A stretch of 64,000 nucleotides of DNA from Lethocerus indicus (lineage: Eukaryota; Arthropoda; Insecta; Hemiptera; Belostomatidae). The translations under genes were made by a program, and so were the position numbers. The stretch covers positions 1,922,001 through 1,986,000 of the forward strand of contig JACDQD010000106.1 in the NCBI GenBank assembly GCA_019843655.1. Direction: 5' to 3'. Under the pieces are notes generated by a model. That model saw only the letters and a program-made list of their open reading frames with translations. It made no database searches and was not told the origin of the DNA. Below, piece by piece: positions 49,262 to 61,486 of this stretch (positions are counted from its first letter, which is position 1; each line of letters begins with the position of its first letter).

Positions 49262-51745
49262 TTATTACAGTTTATTTTCCATGGCATGCTAAAGTGTTAA
49301 TTTACATTACTTCCTTTTTGTCTATGGTAAAGTCAATATGCTCGCAACCATTTGAAAGCACTTGAAAGTTCGTTTTAGGCACACAAAATAGGTAAAAATC
49401 TATCCGGTCCAATGGGCTTGGATGGGATTGATATAACTCACGGAAAACTATTTTGGTCTTACCTTCAATACTGTCTGTAATAGTGTAAGCAACGTACGTA
49501 ATTCGCGATGACACTACAGTGCTAAGTGAAATTCGCGACCGCGCGTCCGTATTAGGAACGTATTGAATATCGATAAAGTAGAATGAAACTGACACCCCGG
49601 GGGCTTATTTATTAGTGGTTTTCTTCTGTCGGACGGGTGGCACGCGCCCCGCTCGTAAAATCCACTCGCGAAGGCCTTAAAACCTGATTTCGCCTTCAGA
49701 TTTGAACGAGGAATTTTCTTCGCGGTTGTAATTCATTTAACCGGACAGATCTTGAAAATTCCATACCACGGCCACTGGAAGTTTACGCAAAAAAAAAAAC
49801 GCGGACGATTTTTTATATTTTTTTATAAAACACGTTGCTTCATACTTTTACTTTCGAACTTGTGCAACTAGTACTAGTGAATTTTACACTTCTAGATATA
49901 ATGCGACTAGGCGGGTGTCCCCATTGTCATTATTAATTATGTGCCAAACGTACTATCGAGCATTTTTGGTAATCCCGACTGAATATTCACACTGCAGCCT
50001 TTCTACTAAACAGAAGCTTACTCAATGGATTCCAGAATACTGCCTGCGCCATTATTTGCATTTAATAAATATTATAACTAAACCGAATGTCCAGAGAACT
50101 CGTGTATAATGTTATATTTGGAAAAACTTTGTTTACTGAATCTATTTATAATAAACCGGTAGTTCGAATCGCATACAATAATATGCTAGGAGTTAATTGA
50201 CCCGAATTTATGGTTTCGACAAAACGTCCCTTTAGCCGGGAAATACTTTTTGATTTTGAAATCCTCCTCAAGCGGTGTGAGCATACTCGATGCATCGCTA
50301 GTGGGATTTTATTTATCTTCTTTTTATTCAGTCCGGATCAACTTCCCGGCAAGATTCTTGGTTAGTGACCTCGTTATCGAATCTATGGTACTGTCTCCGG
50401 GTCATAAGGAGCAAGTTGAGAGGAAAAAAATCCTTCACGTTTGCGTCCACGATTCCAGTTAAACTGCCTACTGGAAAAATGCTCCCAGTTCATCACTATT
50501 CCGCTTTCTACTACACGCACGAGGTAAAAGCCTATCGGTCCGGTCTTACTGGCTCTCCGAGGAAGAAAAAAGCCCTTCCCGCATAATTTGTCAAGGTTTC
50601 CGGATTATCCTTCCTCTCAATAAGCCCGGACATCTGGATGTGTATCCTCGCTCGATTCTCCTTCATTAGGGCAGCTCTACTCTCCCGTCTCACTCTCACT
50701 CTCACTCTCTCTCCCACAGCTCATCCCACAGTCCACAATCTTGTAAGACAATCCTCATTTTCCCTACTGTCACATTGTTAAGACCGGTCACTTCGTCCGT
50801 GACAAACAATAACCGTGATAATACATTTCTTTAAGGAGCTACAGGATACTGAGAATAATTGATGTTTGGGAGGAGGGGGGCATACGGGAGTTTTTATCGA
50901 CATACAACTATTTTACACTTCATTTCGCTCGGATATATTTCTCTTTCTGTAGGTTACAATTTTTCACCAAATTCTATATATTGACACTCCCCTACAATCG
51001 CTATATAATTCTTAATGGGCGATGCGTACGAGATATTTCTTCAAAAACTTGGGAAAAAAACCTTCGAGTTGAATAAAGTCCCTACTTTCGTGAACATATC
51101 GCTTCCCGCTACTTATTTCTTTCTCTGCACAGCATGCGTCTCAAGTATTATCAAGTATTTGTTGTTTATGTCGCGAGTGCAATGTTTGAATATGAATAGA
51201 CAGGAGCGATGGTAGTTTGTATTCAATTAAACGGCACCTTAAGCCAGGGCTCAACAACCGGAGCGCGGAGAGGGAGTGTGGCCGGGTGGGTTGGCCGCCG
51301 CTCCCGCCCTCCTTTAATTTCAGAGGAAATCTTCAGTAAGGGAACCGGTTGGACGGCATTTCCATTTCCCGTTCATAAAGACGGCGACGCTCTACACCAC
51401 ACGAGACTCAACAACACAACAGCATCAAATATGATATCTCAACCCGGCAACTGGTAAATATCCAGCGCCTTCCAGAAAATTTGTTAACCGTTTGTGTTAA
51501 TTTTACATTAATTTCGTTGCATATTCGTTAACCCAAAGCGGCCGAAAATTCCCTCTATTTGTTTAACCAATCTTTTATATTAGCGTTTGGAATTGCCGGT
51601 TTCAAATTTTCTACCTACCTTTTGTGGGAATGGTAAAATAGCAAAACATTATAACCGGCTTCACCTAAGCGTTGAAAAATCTGTACAACAAACAGAAGTA
51701 ACCAAATGTCGCTATCCCTTCCTTTCAGTTATTCAATAAATAGAA
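49262..51745. other. Non-coding stretch, no supported gene
   Basis: Nothing definite. A TCTCAC-type simple repeat lies at about 50687-50714. Short frames such as 49302-49595 (minus, 97 codons) have no recognisable features. Confidence 0.55.
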
Positions 51746-51747
51746 AT

Positions 51748-51777
51748 TAATTACCCCGCTTAGTAATTAATTAATTA
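51748..51777. promoter_or_regulatory. Cluster of TAATTA homeodomain-type words
   Basis: Four TAATTA words at 51748, 51764, 51768 and 51772, the last three overlapping, within 30 bp. TAATTA is palindromic and is the classic homeodomain core. In AT-rich DNA such words also arise from simple TTAA repetition, so this is a weak candidate. Confidence 0.18.
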
Positions 51778-51962
51778 GTGCCAGCTCTGCGATGGAGGCT
51801 CCATCACGAACGCCTCCACTGGGTGACTTTGCTCGGAAACGTGGGAAAGTAACGAAGATTGGCGGGAGAAACTGACGGCAATAATGAGCTAACGGCTATG
51901 TAGAATCAATTAGTCCATAGGTTAATGTTAAAGATAGTCATCCGGCGGTATTGATAGGAAAA

Positions 51963-51965
<3 letters not shown>

Positions 51966-52011
<46 letters not shown>
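51966..52011. repeat. AT dinucleotide microsatellite (about 23 units)
   Basis: An uninterrupted alternating AT run of 46 bp after a short A homopolymer. It makes a spurious Tyr-Ile repeat in a plus-strand frame. Confidence 0.97.
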
Positions 52012-52014
<3 letters not shown>

Positions 52015-54405
52015 CAACTCTGGAATTTCTTTATTTATGTCAAGACGGCGGATCACCTCGGAGGTCGGTGAGCGAACGAAAGAGGGGGAAAGCTCCTCGG
52101 TATCTCGGGCAATATTTTAGCCCCGAGAGGAGTGCAAGCCGTCGGTACAATTTGCGTCGGTCCCCGAGGCCGCAGCTCGTAAATCCGGGCAGATTATGAA
52201 ACAAGATATTTGTTTAAACGACCCTTTCGAAGTCGTCGTGCCCGTTGTTTATCCTCTTTTTTCCCATTCCCCGGGCCGGAATAAGAGGGTATCGTTTGCG
52301 GGAGCCGATAGGTTTGCTGGCTTCGGTGGCGGCCGGCGGTGAAACGCCACCGGAGATACGGCCCCGAGTAACAGACGGCGGGCACTTCGATAAGGCGCCC
52401 CCTTCAATTTATTAATTTCCGAACCGCGGCAGTCGTCAAAAGGATACTTGGAAACGGCTATTTCTGTCACCGATCCAGTCTAGCCGATCACCCGGTTACG
52501 ATTATATCTTCCACACTTAAGAGGTTCGGAATTGTATTACGTTTCTTGCTGACCGGTCGATTGAAATAACTTTTAGACTCCTATTAACCGATCATCCGAA
52601 ACCGATAAGACCCACGACTACCGACGTAAAACTTTATTGGATGTATGTAACCGTTTAATGGAATTCGCAATGGGATAACGTATTGAGATGTTGTTTTTAT
52701 GAATCACTTAGGAAATGATACTAACTAAATTTAAGAAAAGCGATAATTTCTGTCATAACTGGATGTATATATAGTGATAATATTTGTATTACATCACAAT
52801 CATTCTAATTTATTCTGAACCTGTTAATACAAATGTTTAATCTCTTCTTTTGTGATCATCATTATAGAAAAAAGTGACGAAATGAGCTTTATTTTTCAGT
52901 TGACATTACATTTTTTAGCCAGATTTATGAAACGCAAACATTTTCCAGGCGAATCTAAGAATTAAAAAATAACTAAAATGCCTACAAAGAAATTGAATTG
53001 AGCCATATTATTTTTTCGAAAATGAAACTTGTAAGATTAATTAAATTAAGATGGCTTTACTAATACAGACAAAACTAACTCTTTTCCCTAATACTAAAAA
53101 ATAAGTAGATGAATTAATTTATAGGTTCATGAAATTAACTACGTTAATAACTTAAGGTGTAGCAATATTTGATCTCCTCTATAAAAAAGTAAATCCAAAT
53201 TAATTCCCTAGACAAATCTCTACATAAATTTCGAGAAAAGAATTTTTATACTTTTTCCAAATGTAATTGCGTTCCCTCTAGGCGGGTCCGATTCGGTCCT
53301 TTTCAAAATTATCACCCCCATTAAATGTATCCGGAGGGTAAAACGCATTAAGAGTTAGTTATACTCCAACTTGGACATAGGATGTTCTTCGCGGGGCGCA
53401 AGAAAGAATTCAAACATTAGCGGCGCGACAGGACCTCCAGAAACGGGGCCCGCGTTTAATTATGCGATCTGTTTAATGAAAAAGTTAAAAGGTTTAGCGG
53501 TCTTACGGGCCTTTGAATTTACTGCCCCCTTTAATTGCTACGCTAGCCCATACCCGAGACGTTACTTCTTAACGCCTTGCTTAACTAGGAGAGGAACAAA
53601 AATAAACGTTTCTCAGAAACACAACGCCGTCTAAAAAGAAGGCATCAATTAAGCACAACCAAACGGCGATTAGTTTATTTTTTCAGAATCATGTTAATTA
53701 TTTCTGTGCATGTATACGCATAATTTATGACTTCATTTTCTACTTTATATTCAGGCCGAAACGTAGACATTTATCTATTCTTTTTTATTCTTATTATCGT
53801 AGATATTTTACCACTTAGCCATACCGTGTGTACCCTTTCCATTGCTGATAAAATCGTAATTTTTACACGGTGTCAAGCAGTAAATGTCCATGCCCCCATT
53901 CAGCAGGAAAGTTGAAAGGCCAATGAAAACTGTGTTCACCGTGTTTCTGTCACCAAGGGGGAGGTAAAATCATAATTTTAATAGCCGATTGGAATGTGAC
54001 GATAACGAAAGTATAAACTGGATATCGTCGGGGACATTTGATGGGTTGGGCTTGATGCAAATCGGCCGGTCGCCGTTCTCTTCTCGGTTCCGCCTCGGAG
54101 CGGCCAGTCCCGCAGTAGGAACGGACGAAACAGGAACCGGTCCCACCTCCGCTTCTTGCATAAAACAGAAGGAATACGTTCCCAGAAATGTTATCGGGGC
54201 TAACGGTACAGAGGCGTAATCGAAAACCGCGGACCGAACCGATTTGCGGTCGATTGGAAATATATTGGGATAGAAGTCGCGACCGGTCATAAATCGCCAA
54301 CGGCCTCGCACTTTCATGAAAACCGCTAACCGCTTGGATATCTCTCTCCGAGTTTAAATAAAACGTTGTTGTTGGGAAACCGTTGTCCGAGTCTCGTTTC
54401 AATAC

Positions 54406-54428
54406 GGGGGGGGGGGAGGGGGGTAGGG
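54406..54428 (+). repeat. Long G-run with G-quadruplex potential
   Basis: Eleven Gs, one A, six Gs, TA, then three Gs. Four or more G-tracts of three are available within 23 bp, so an intramolecular quadruplex is possible on the plus strand. It may also simply be a slippage-prone homopolymer, and its length could be an assembly artefact. Confidence 0.85.
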
Positions 54429-54940
54429 TTTATTATGGGCCGTGCATCGTGATGCACTTGACCTTGCGTACTGTAACTATCCTCGTCTGTGTGTCAAACG
54501 GATTCCCTCTGTTCAATACGCCCGCCTTAAAGATAAAAACAACTTTCTTCATTCCTTTTTATGCTATCAAACTTTGATCAGATATTTATCCGCAGAAATT
54601 TAAACAACGAATAATTAATGAATGTACCTACCTAGAGCTTAATAACGAATTTCGATAGTCGTATCTACAAATTGTTTTAAATGTTAAGCGTAAAAAGTAA
54701 TAACATATAGCAATAAAATCGGTAATATGCCTTTTTTTTAAGTATCTGTAAATTCCCAGAGTTAAAATGTTCGAAAATTATAATACAAAGAATTCGCATC
54801 CTCCATACAATTGGAGGAATCGTCCAGCGCAACATCGAAACATCCAAAATACATTTCGACCCAGAGAATTATCATATTTTCTTGGTTCGTCACGACAAAG
54901 TGAAATTATTCCGAAATAACACAACGTCTGTCATAAGAAA

Positions 54941-54966
54941 CGGCGGCGGCGGTGGCGGCGGCGGCG
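54941..54966. repeat. GGC trinucleotide microsatellite
   Basis: CGG/GGC repeated about eight times with one GGT interruption. In one frame it encodes a glycine run, but the surrounding frame (54882-55073, 63 codons) has no other protein-like feature. Confidence 0.92.
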
Positions 54967-57785
54967 AAAATCGTAGCGAGGAGGCCGCCCGAGGTGAGAA
55001 CCTTGGAGCGGCAATCTGCATAATACAGCGCCGCCCCCCTACGATTATACCCGAGTCCGCTCGCGGTAGTTAACGCCTACTGGAAACTTCCCCTCCATAT
55101 CGGGAACAGCGTTATTGCCCAAGCGCGTTTCTGGGCCTTTTTATGAGACGAAAAACGAACAGAAAACCCCGAGTCGGAGAAGGTATTTCCCTAAGGAGTA
55201 CTCGCCGGCCTATTTAAGGAGGGCTGAATAATAAACCATGTATCGCGCTATCCACGAAATTAAGTTTCCCTTGTTACTTTCAATTTATACTTTAGATAAG
55301 TAGTTACTCAAACACATCGGTCTTCCTATACGCCGGCTATTTTCCTTATTTCGCGCTCCGTTTTATCCAAGAGGCCGGATGCGAAAGCGCACTGACTAAA
55401 TGTTCCAGTGACTTCCTTACTCTACCGCCTCCGAGGAGTTTCACAAAAATTGCCCCCGTACAATAAACATTCCAATGCCTTAAGTCATCCTCTAAGTAGG
55501 TTCGCGACAAATATAAATCTTCGACAGAATGAACGCGATAATTCATGGACGCCCATTCTCGCCCCTACCATTATCTACTAGAATCAGCTGATACGCCCAC
55601 CGTTTTGAAATTGGAGCGCCGAATTTAATTCGTCGGTACAGAAGCGTTGGAGTGAGCGCAGGCACAAGGCCGCCACTTGACGCCCACTAGGGCCGATTTA
55701 AATATAAAGCCTATGCGTACTCTAATTACAGCATTAATTGCGACGCGAGAGAGCGCTATTTCTTTATGGACTGATTAGCGGCGTATATAATTAGCTCCCA
55801 CTCTCGATTCTTTATTTTTTTTCTCGTCGTACCCTCACTATAATGCGTTATTTGTATTCAGGAAGGGAGGCTTTTATTGTGCATCTGGCGTCCGCACTAC
55901 CATTGGCACCTACCGCCTCACGAAAAGCCGTGAACGCCGAATACGCCCACTTCCGCACGGACAAAAAATATGGATCTGGTTTATGAAATGAGCCTAACTA
56001 ATGTACCTCTTGCGTGTTTAATTAAATTAAATTTCCGTCGAGGTTTCCCGCTAACATATTACATCATAAATATTTATAAGAATAGATAGTTAAGAATGGC
56101 AGAATTTATGAAACAATAGAGGGCTAGAAAATGGCTATGAAAGGGCAGTTAATGTTAGTTAAAATTTTAGGTGTAGTATTATTATCGGGAACAGCTATTG
56201 TACTTTACTGACGCCTTACAAATCTTTTTGTTCTTACTGCTGAGTTACAGAATTATTAAAACTACTCAAAAACTAAGCATTCATGGGAAGTTTGATTTTT
56301 TTCGGTAGATCCCTGGAAGGCTTAGGGCGGTTACAACTCTACCTGGGGCCCCCGGGGGTGACTCTTCCCCCTACGGTCGGATTTACGTAATATATTTTAC
56401 TCCCGGTCGATGAAAAAGGGTTGCGCGAGAACCAGGAAGTCTGCTGCTACCTGCGAAACCCTCCACCCTCGTACGACTATAAAAGAAAACCAGCTGCCGG
56501 TTTCTTTCTCGGTTTCGCCCACAGCTCTATTGCAGGCCGGGCTCCTCCGACTTGATTGCCAGCAGATATCGCGGTACATCGGACGGGCGCAGAAGGGTTT
56601 AATGGGAGCTCCCGGGAGGGTTAGCGCACACAAAAAATCCCAACGTAAAACCGAAAGTGCGGGAGGATGCGTCCCGCTTTTTTACGGAGTTACAGATTTC
56701 ACCGTATTCGCCTCGGGGTAACTGGAAAATGACAAAAGTGATACTTCCGATGGCCGTAGGTATGGCCCAAGAACAAAAATCACTAAGTAAACATTGATAT
56801 GTACCGCATTTTCTTGTAAAATACTACAATTTTAAAAGAAGAAAAATTTTTATTTCATTTTCTACTTATTCCGAACCTCTGTGGACACCAAATAATTACA
56901 GAATAATTCAATACACCTGTAGCAATAACAGTGAATTAAGCCGACAAAATTAGTCGAATAACTCTTATGCGATCATTTCAAGAAGGAATCTAAAAGATGC
57001 AATCAAATTAACTACTGGGAGCTGGGGATTAATTACAAAGCAGGTAACACTCTTCAGTTAGTATTATATACCTGGTCCTTAATTATCGAATTGGGTCATC
57101 TGGGGGTAAGAAAATCTCCCTCACGAATTGATCTGACACCTTGTGAAATTACTTCCATACCCACTTACCCAATTTACATTAGCATTAATTAAATATTGAT
57201 TGTTTTTCCTTTCGTCATCCGCTAGTGGATCTATGCCCCTAGTAATACGCTCCAATAATTAAATGTAATTAATAGGAAGTCATGTCCGAGACATGATTAT
57301 ATTATACTAGAATGTAAACACTGCCTGAGAGCCATAAAAAGTGGTTAGTTTTTTCTTGTGGGGTACAATGAATATTTCTGTTAATCTGAGTACGATTGTT
57401 TTCCCCTCAATTTTTAATTAATTGCATTACTACGAGAAGTGCAAAATGTATAAAATGTTATATTGGTCAATTGTTAATTAATTCTATTCCACAAAACAGA
57501 TTAGAAATAGGGGTATTTAAGCGCGTAATGATCTGGAGAAAAATAATAGTCTTGAACAAATAATACACTAACGTTTCCGCAAACCGGGACTCCTGTTGAA
57601 GAATATGATACACACAAACATAATCACGTATTTTATAAAATGGAGGATCTGCGCTTACAAATTATTTATTAATAAATATTGTGTAGGGAAGTTGTGTGCA
57701 GTGGAGTGGCCCCTATTCGTTCGGGATGGCCCTCGAGGGCTAAAAAAGACGGATCCCTTATTTATTACGGTTCGACTATTGCTGT

Positions 57786-57930
57786 TTGTCCTCACGGTTT
57801 TTTTTCTACTCCCTCCTTCTCTCCTCACTGTCCCTCTCCCTCTCCCTCAACCCTCTCTCACTCTCTCTCTCCCTCTCCTTCTCTATCCATCTCCTTTTCC
57901 GACTATCTCCGTCTCTTTCTTCAAAAACTC
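57786..57930. repeat. Polypyrimidine (CT-rich) tract
   Basis: About 145 bp made almost entirely of C and T, with CTCTCC/CTCTCA sub-repeats. It keeps all three plus-strand frames open and creates Ser/Leu/Pro-rich frames that should not be called genes. Confidence 0.9.
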
Positions 57931-60900
57931 ATCCCCGACCTTTCCGGGCCACGTTGCATCAAAGTATAACTCGTTTACACGTTTTATTGCCCAGAAAGGA
58001 AGGAGTAATACGGTCATATAATCGGTTTTTTCGTTCACAAAAAAATAACACGCCCCCTATTCACAAGGAAAACGTCCCGGACATGTTTATGGATACAAAA
58101 ACAAACGCCCGACGGTATATTTGTGAGACGTTAAAACATTCTGAGCTGGGTCTTTTTTATGTTCGTTTCCAGATAAATAAACGGCGAAGGAATTATTTAA
58201 TAATTTTAATTAAAAATTACATTCAAAGTTTAAACAGTACAAAAATAAAATCAAAATTAAATACATTTAAAACGTATACATTGAATAGCTTCGTAATCGC
58301 TTAGCGATTTATAATACGTATCGAACTGCAGATTATACACTAATATAATTCAACTTTGCAATGTGAACATTTTAAGGAGAGCTTGAATTAATATAACAAT
58401 AATATGGTGTTATAAAGTACATGAACAATGTAAAAGCCTGGCTAAAATTATAATCGAACAGGACTAAAAAAATTCGTTTACTCGAATGTTCCTTGTCCAC
58501 TTTTATTGTGCAAATTAATGAACATCTCTTACATCACCTCGATGATATGTTTTTTCTTTAAATCGTAGCGCAATCGCATGAAGCTCGATACTACACGAAA
58601 TTGCCTTTTCGACATAATTTATATATAATTTCGTGAAATGTTTAAGTATGAACTTTTCGGGTACATTGCCTCTGTACCGGAGGATATTAATTCGTCGAGT
58701 TAAAGCCGGCCCGTTTTTAATCTCCGGTTCCGCTTAAACCGCCATAAGGAGACGCTTCGCTGGACAATTACGGACGAGAATAAAACAATCGTCAGAATGC
58801 GGCAACGAGGGAACGGCTCGGTTCGCGGTAAACATAGAAACGGCATTAGGTGAAGTGGCGTTCATCCGCGTTATTAATGCTCCTCTTGTTCTTTTTTCCC
58901 CCCTCCGTCCCGCCGCCCCTCCTTTTAAAGGCCATCAAAGGAACGGTTTTAGTTTAAATATTCAGACGCGCGCCTCCCGCTCAAGCTAAATTATTTCTTT
59001 TCCCGGTGAATGTATAAATAAGTAATGGGTTCATCGGGCCGTTAGCCGCCGGTAAGGTGCTGAATTATTCCAGCGCCGAGTTGGATGGACGCGGAGCTTG
59101 CGCAATTTCTCGCCCGATTGTCATTGAGCGCCCGCCCCGCCCTATTCTCCATTTTAAAACCTGGAACGTGCGGCGTCCAGTGCCGCACATTAAAAGCTGT
59201 TAAAAATTATTGCTGTTATATTGCGTGTCGGCGGCTCCCTTTTACCCGGGCCCGGCCCCTACCTGACCTCTGTCTTTATTTCCCAGTCTCGATGCACCTA
59301 CCTTCCTGCCCGCTCGTTTTATCCTGGGGCATGTTTCTTTTTCACACTACGTTGTTAACATCAATAAAGTAAAAAGTGGATATTTTTAAACTCTCCCCCA
59401 TGCCATTCCTAAAAAACGAACAGGAATGAAAATAGTCGTGTTTCATATAAAACAACATTTCCAGCAAAAATAATAAACCCCAGTCCCTATTCCATTAATT
59501 GCCCTAGGCATCATCGGAAGGAAGAAAACGTGAAGGGATATTTTATCAAATCAATCCCTTTCGTTCGACTACACAGTTCTACATGTCCGCCCGTCAATCT
59601 GTCTGCAGCTGTCCTAGGCCAATACCGGCCTCCGAGTTGTACGTATATTCTTCTCTGGAAAACATTTCCAAATATTGGTCAAAATATTTAAGTATATTTT
59701 ATCGTTAAACGACCTCTCATAAATTAATAATTGAATAATTGAATGCGCATTTATTGTTAGTATTAAAATCAATAATTAGTCCTATATACCTCTTGACGAA
59801 AGTAATGACCGAAGTATTCAGCACAGCTATTTGTCATAGTTGTATGCACCCGTAAATTAAAAATAATGAAGAATGTATTTTATAATAGTTTCGAAGGGCT
59901 TGTTTGTCGATATCGCTTCAATGAAGTTTGTAAATTGTATAATTCCCTTGCTTCGGACAAATTCACAAAACTTCAAGAGTTTCGTTGAAAAATGATTGTA
60001 CTTTTTGGATCAACCTTAACTGATGACATCACTAAGATAGTAACAAAATTACTAATTTATTTGAATATATATTTATATATTTCATTATTTATGTCACACG
60101 GAATGACAAATAGGTACGTCTATATGAAAAGAACACAAGATTTGATGCCACAATTCAATGTTATTACAATATTTTATTAATAGCAAACAACGGTAATTAT
60201 GGTTTTGTTCTATTTTCGAAATATTTTTATAAAAATTTGTAAAACGAGTTGTTTAAATTAAATTTCAGGTCTATATATAGACACGGTTAAATCAGAGAGC
60301 CAGACAATTAAACTATGTCCAGTTATCGGAGAGTGCTTTAGGCTTTTACTGTTAATGGTATTACGTCCCAGTCCCCAAAGCCATTCTCACCGAGGAGACC
60401 TGCCATTAATATCGGAACCCTTCGGTGCGACCACATTAATTTTTAGGGTCTCGCTAAAGGCGCTCGGAAATTGACTTTCAGAGAAGAAACCTCCTACTTC
60501 TTATTTTTTTGTTTATTCTCCGACGCCGCGGTGTAAGTAAGGCGAATCACGGGCCCCGATCGGGACGTGTCATAACACCAGGGCAAAAACGGGGACGCGG
60601 CCCTATCGATGCGATCCCGATCAAATTTATTATTGGACGCGGAGGAACTTAAGGACGAAATAAATTATGACGCAGCGGGGCCAAAAGATGGGACTTATAG
60701 ATCCGCCACGGGAATAAAATACTAGGCAAAAAACACGGGAGGGCCAGGTCCCATTCAAGGTGGCGACCACCTTGTGGCGCTTCTAACTATTTATCAACGA
60801 CAACAGGGACGACATCTTCATCCAGTAATAAGTTACAAGTCTACCTGGGCAAAAATAAAGACCCCCTATATGTCCACGTTGGTTTCGTAATTATTCTTAA

Positions 60901-61464
60901 ACTCGGTGTCCAGGTCCGTTGTGCGGGATTTTATAAAACCCTGAGTGGAGCTTGCAAAAGCGCCTACGAGCTACAAGCTGACATTCCTGACGCCGCCATC
61001 GTATTATTAAACAGGACAAATACCTTCGGATAATTTCTTGGTTACTATAAATTATGTCGGTCTTAACGAATGGCCTTTACGAAGTCACTTTACGAATTTT
61101 AGTGAGTCTAAGAACCCTAATGTTTTCATATTTGGCAATAGCGATGCCTCGATCAATTATACGTACAAGTTTATTGGTATATTTACAATGTTGAAGACCT
61201 CAAAAATATGTTGCTGGTATCATCCTGTAAATTGTATCTCAAAAATGGTTATGCAAAAATACTGACTGACCCTCAGCAACTAACAAGAGAAATTCCATAC
61301 CTGGGTTAATGAGTTCCTTTATTCGCTTTTTTTATCAAGCTCTTCACAATTAATTTTAAAAACCGAAAGCAGTCGTGACCTTAAACGGCTGGCGGTCAGC
61401 TGCCGCTGGACCCTTTAATTTGCATTTTTTAAATTTATTTTTTGATCCCTCGAAAATATCCATG

Positions 61465-61486
61465 TACGATATACATGTATATCGTA
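61465..61486. repeat. Perfect 22-bp palindrome
   Basis: The sequence from TACGATATACA through TGTATATCGTA equals its own reverse complement with no spacer. A perfect 22-bp palindrome is rare by chance even in AT-rich DNA. It could be a symmetrical protein-binding site, a cruciform-prone site or a relic of a transposon end. Confidence 0.95.

Noticed and set aside
53950..54402. 150-codon minus-strand open frame
   Set aside because: A second minus-strand frame of 115 codons overlaps it in another phase, as expected of a GC-rich patch rather than coding selection.
57786..58304. 172-codon open frame, the longest in the window
   Set aside because: Its first third is a polypyrimidine tract that keeps all frames open, and the rest is Lys/Asn/Ile-rich AT sequence.
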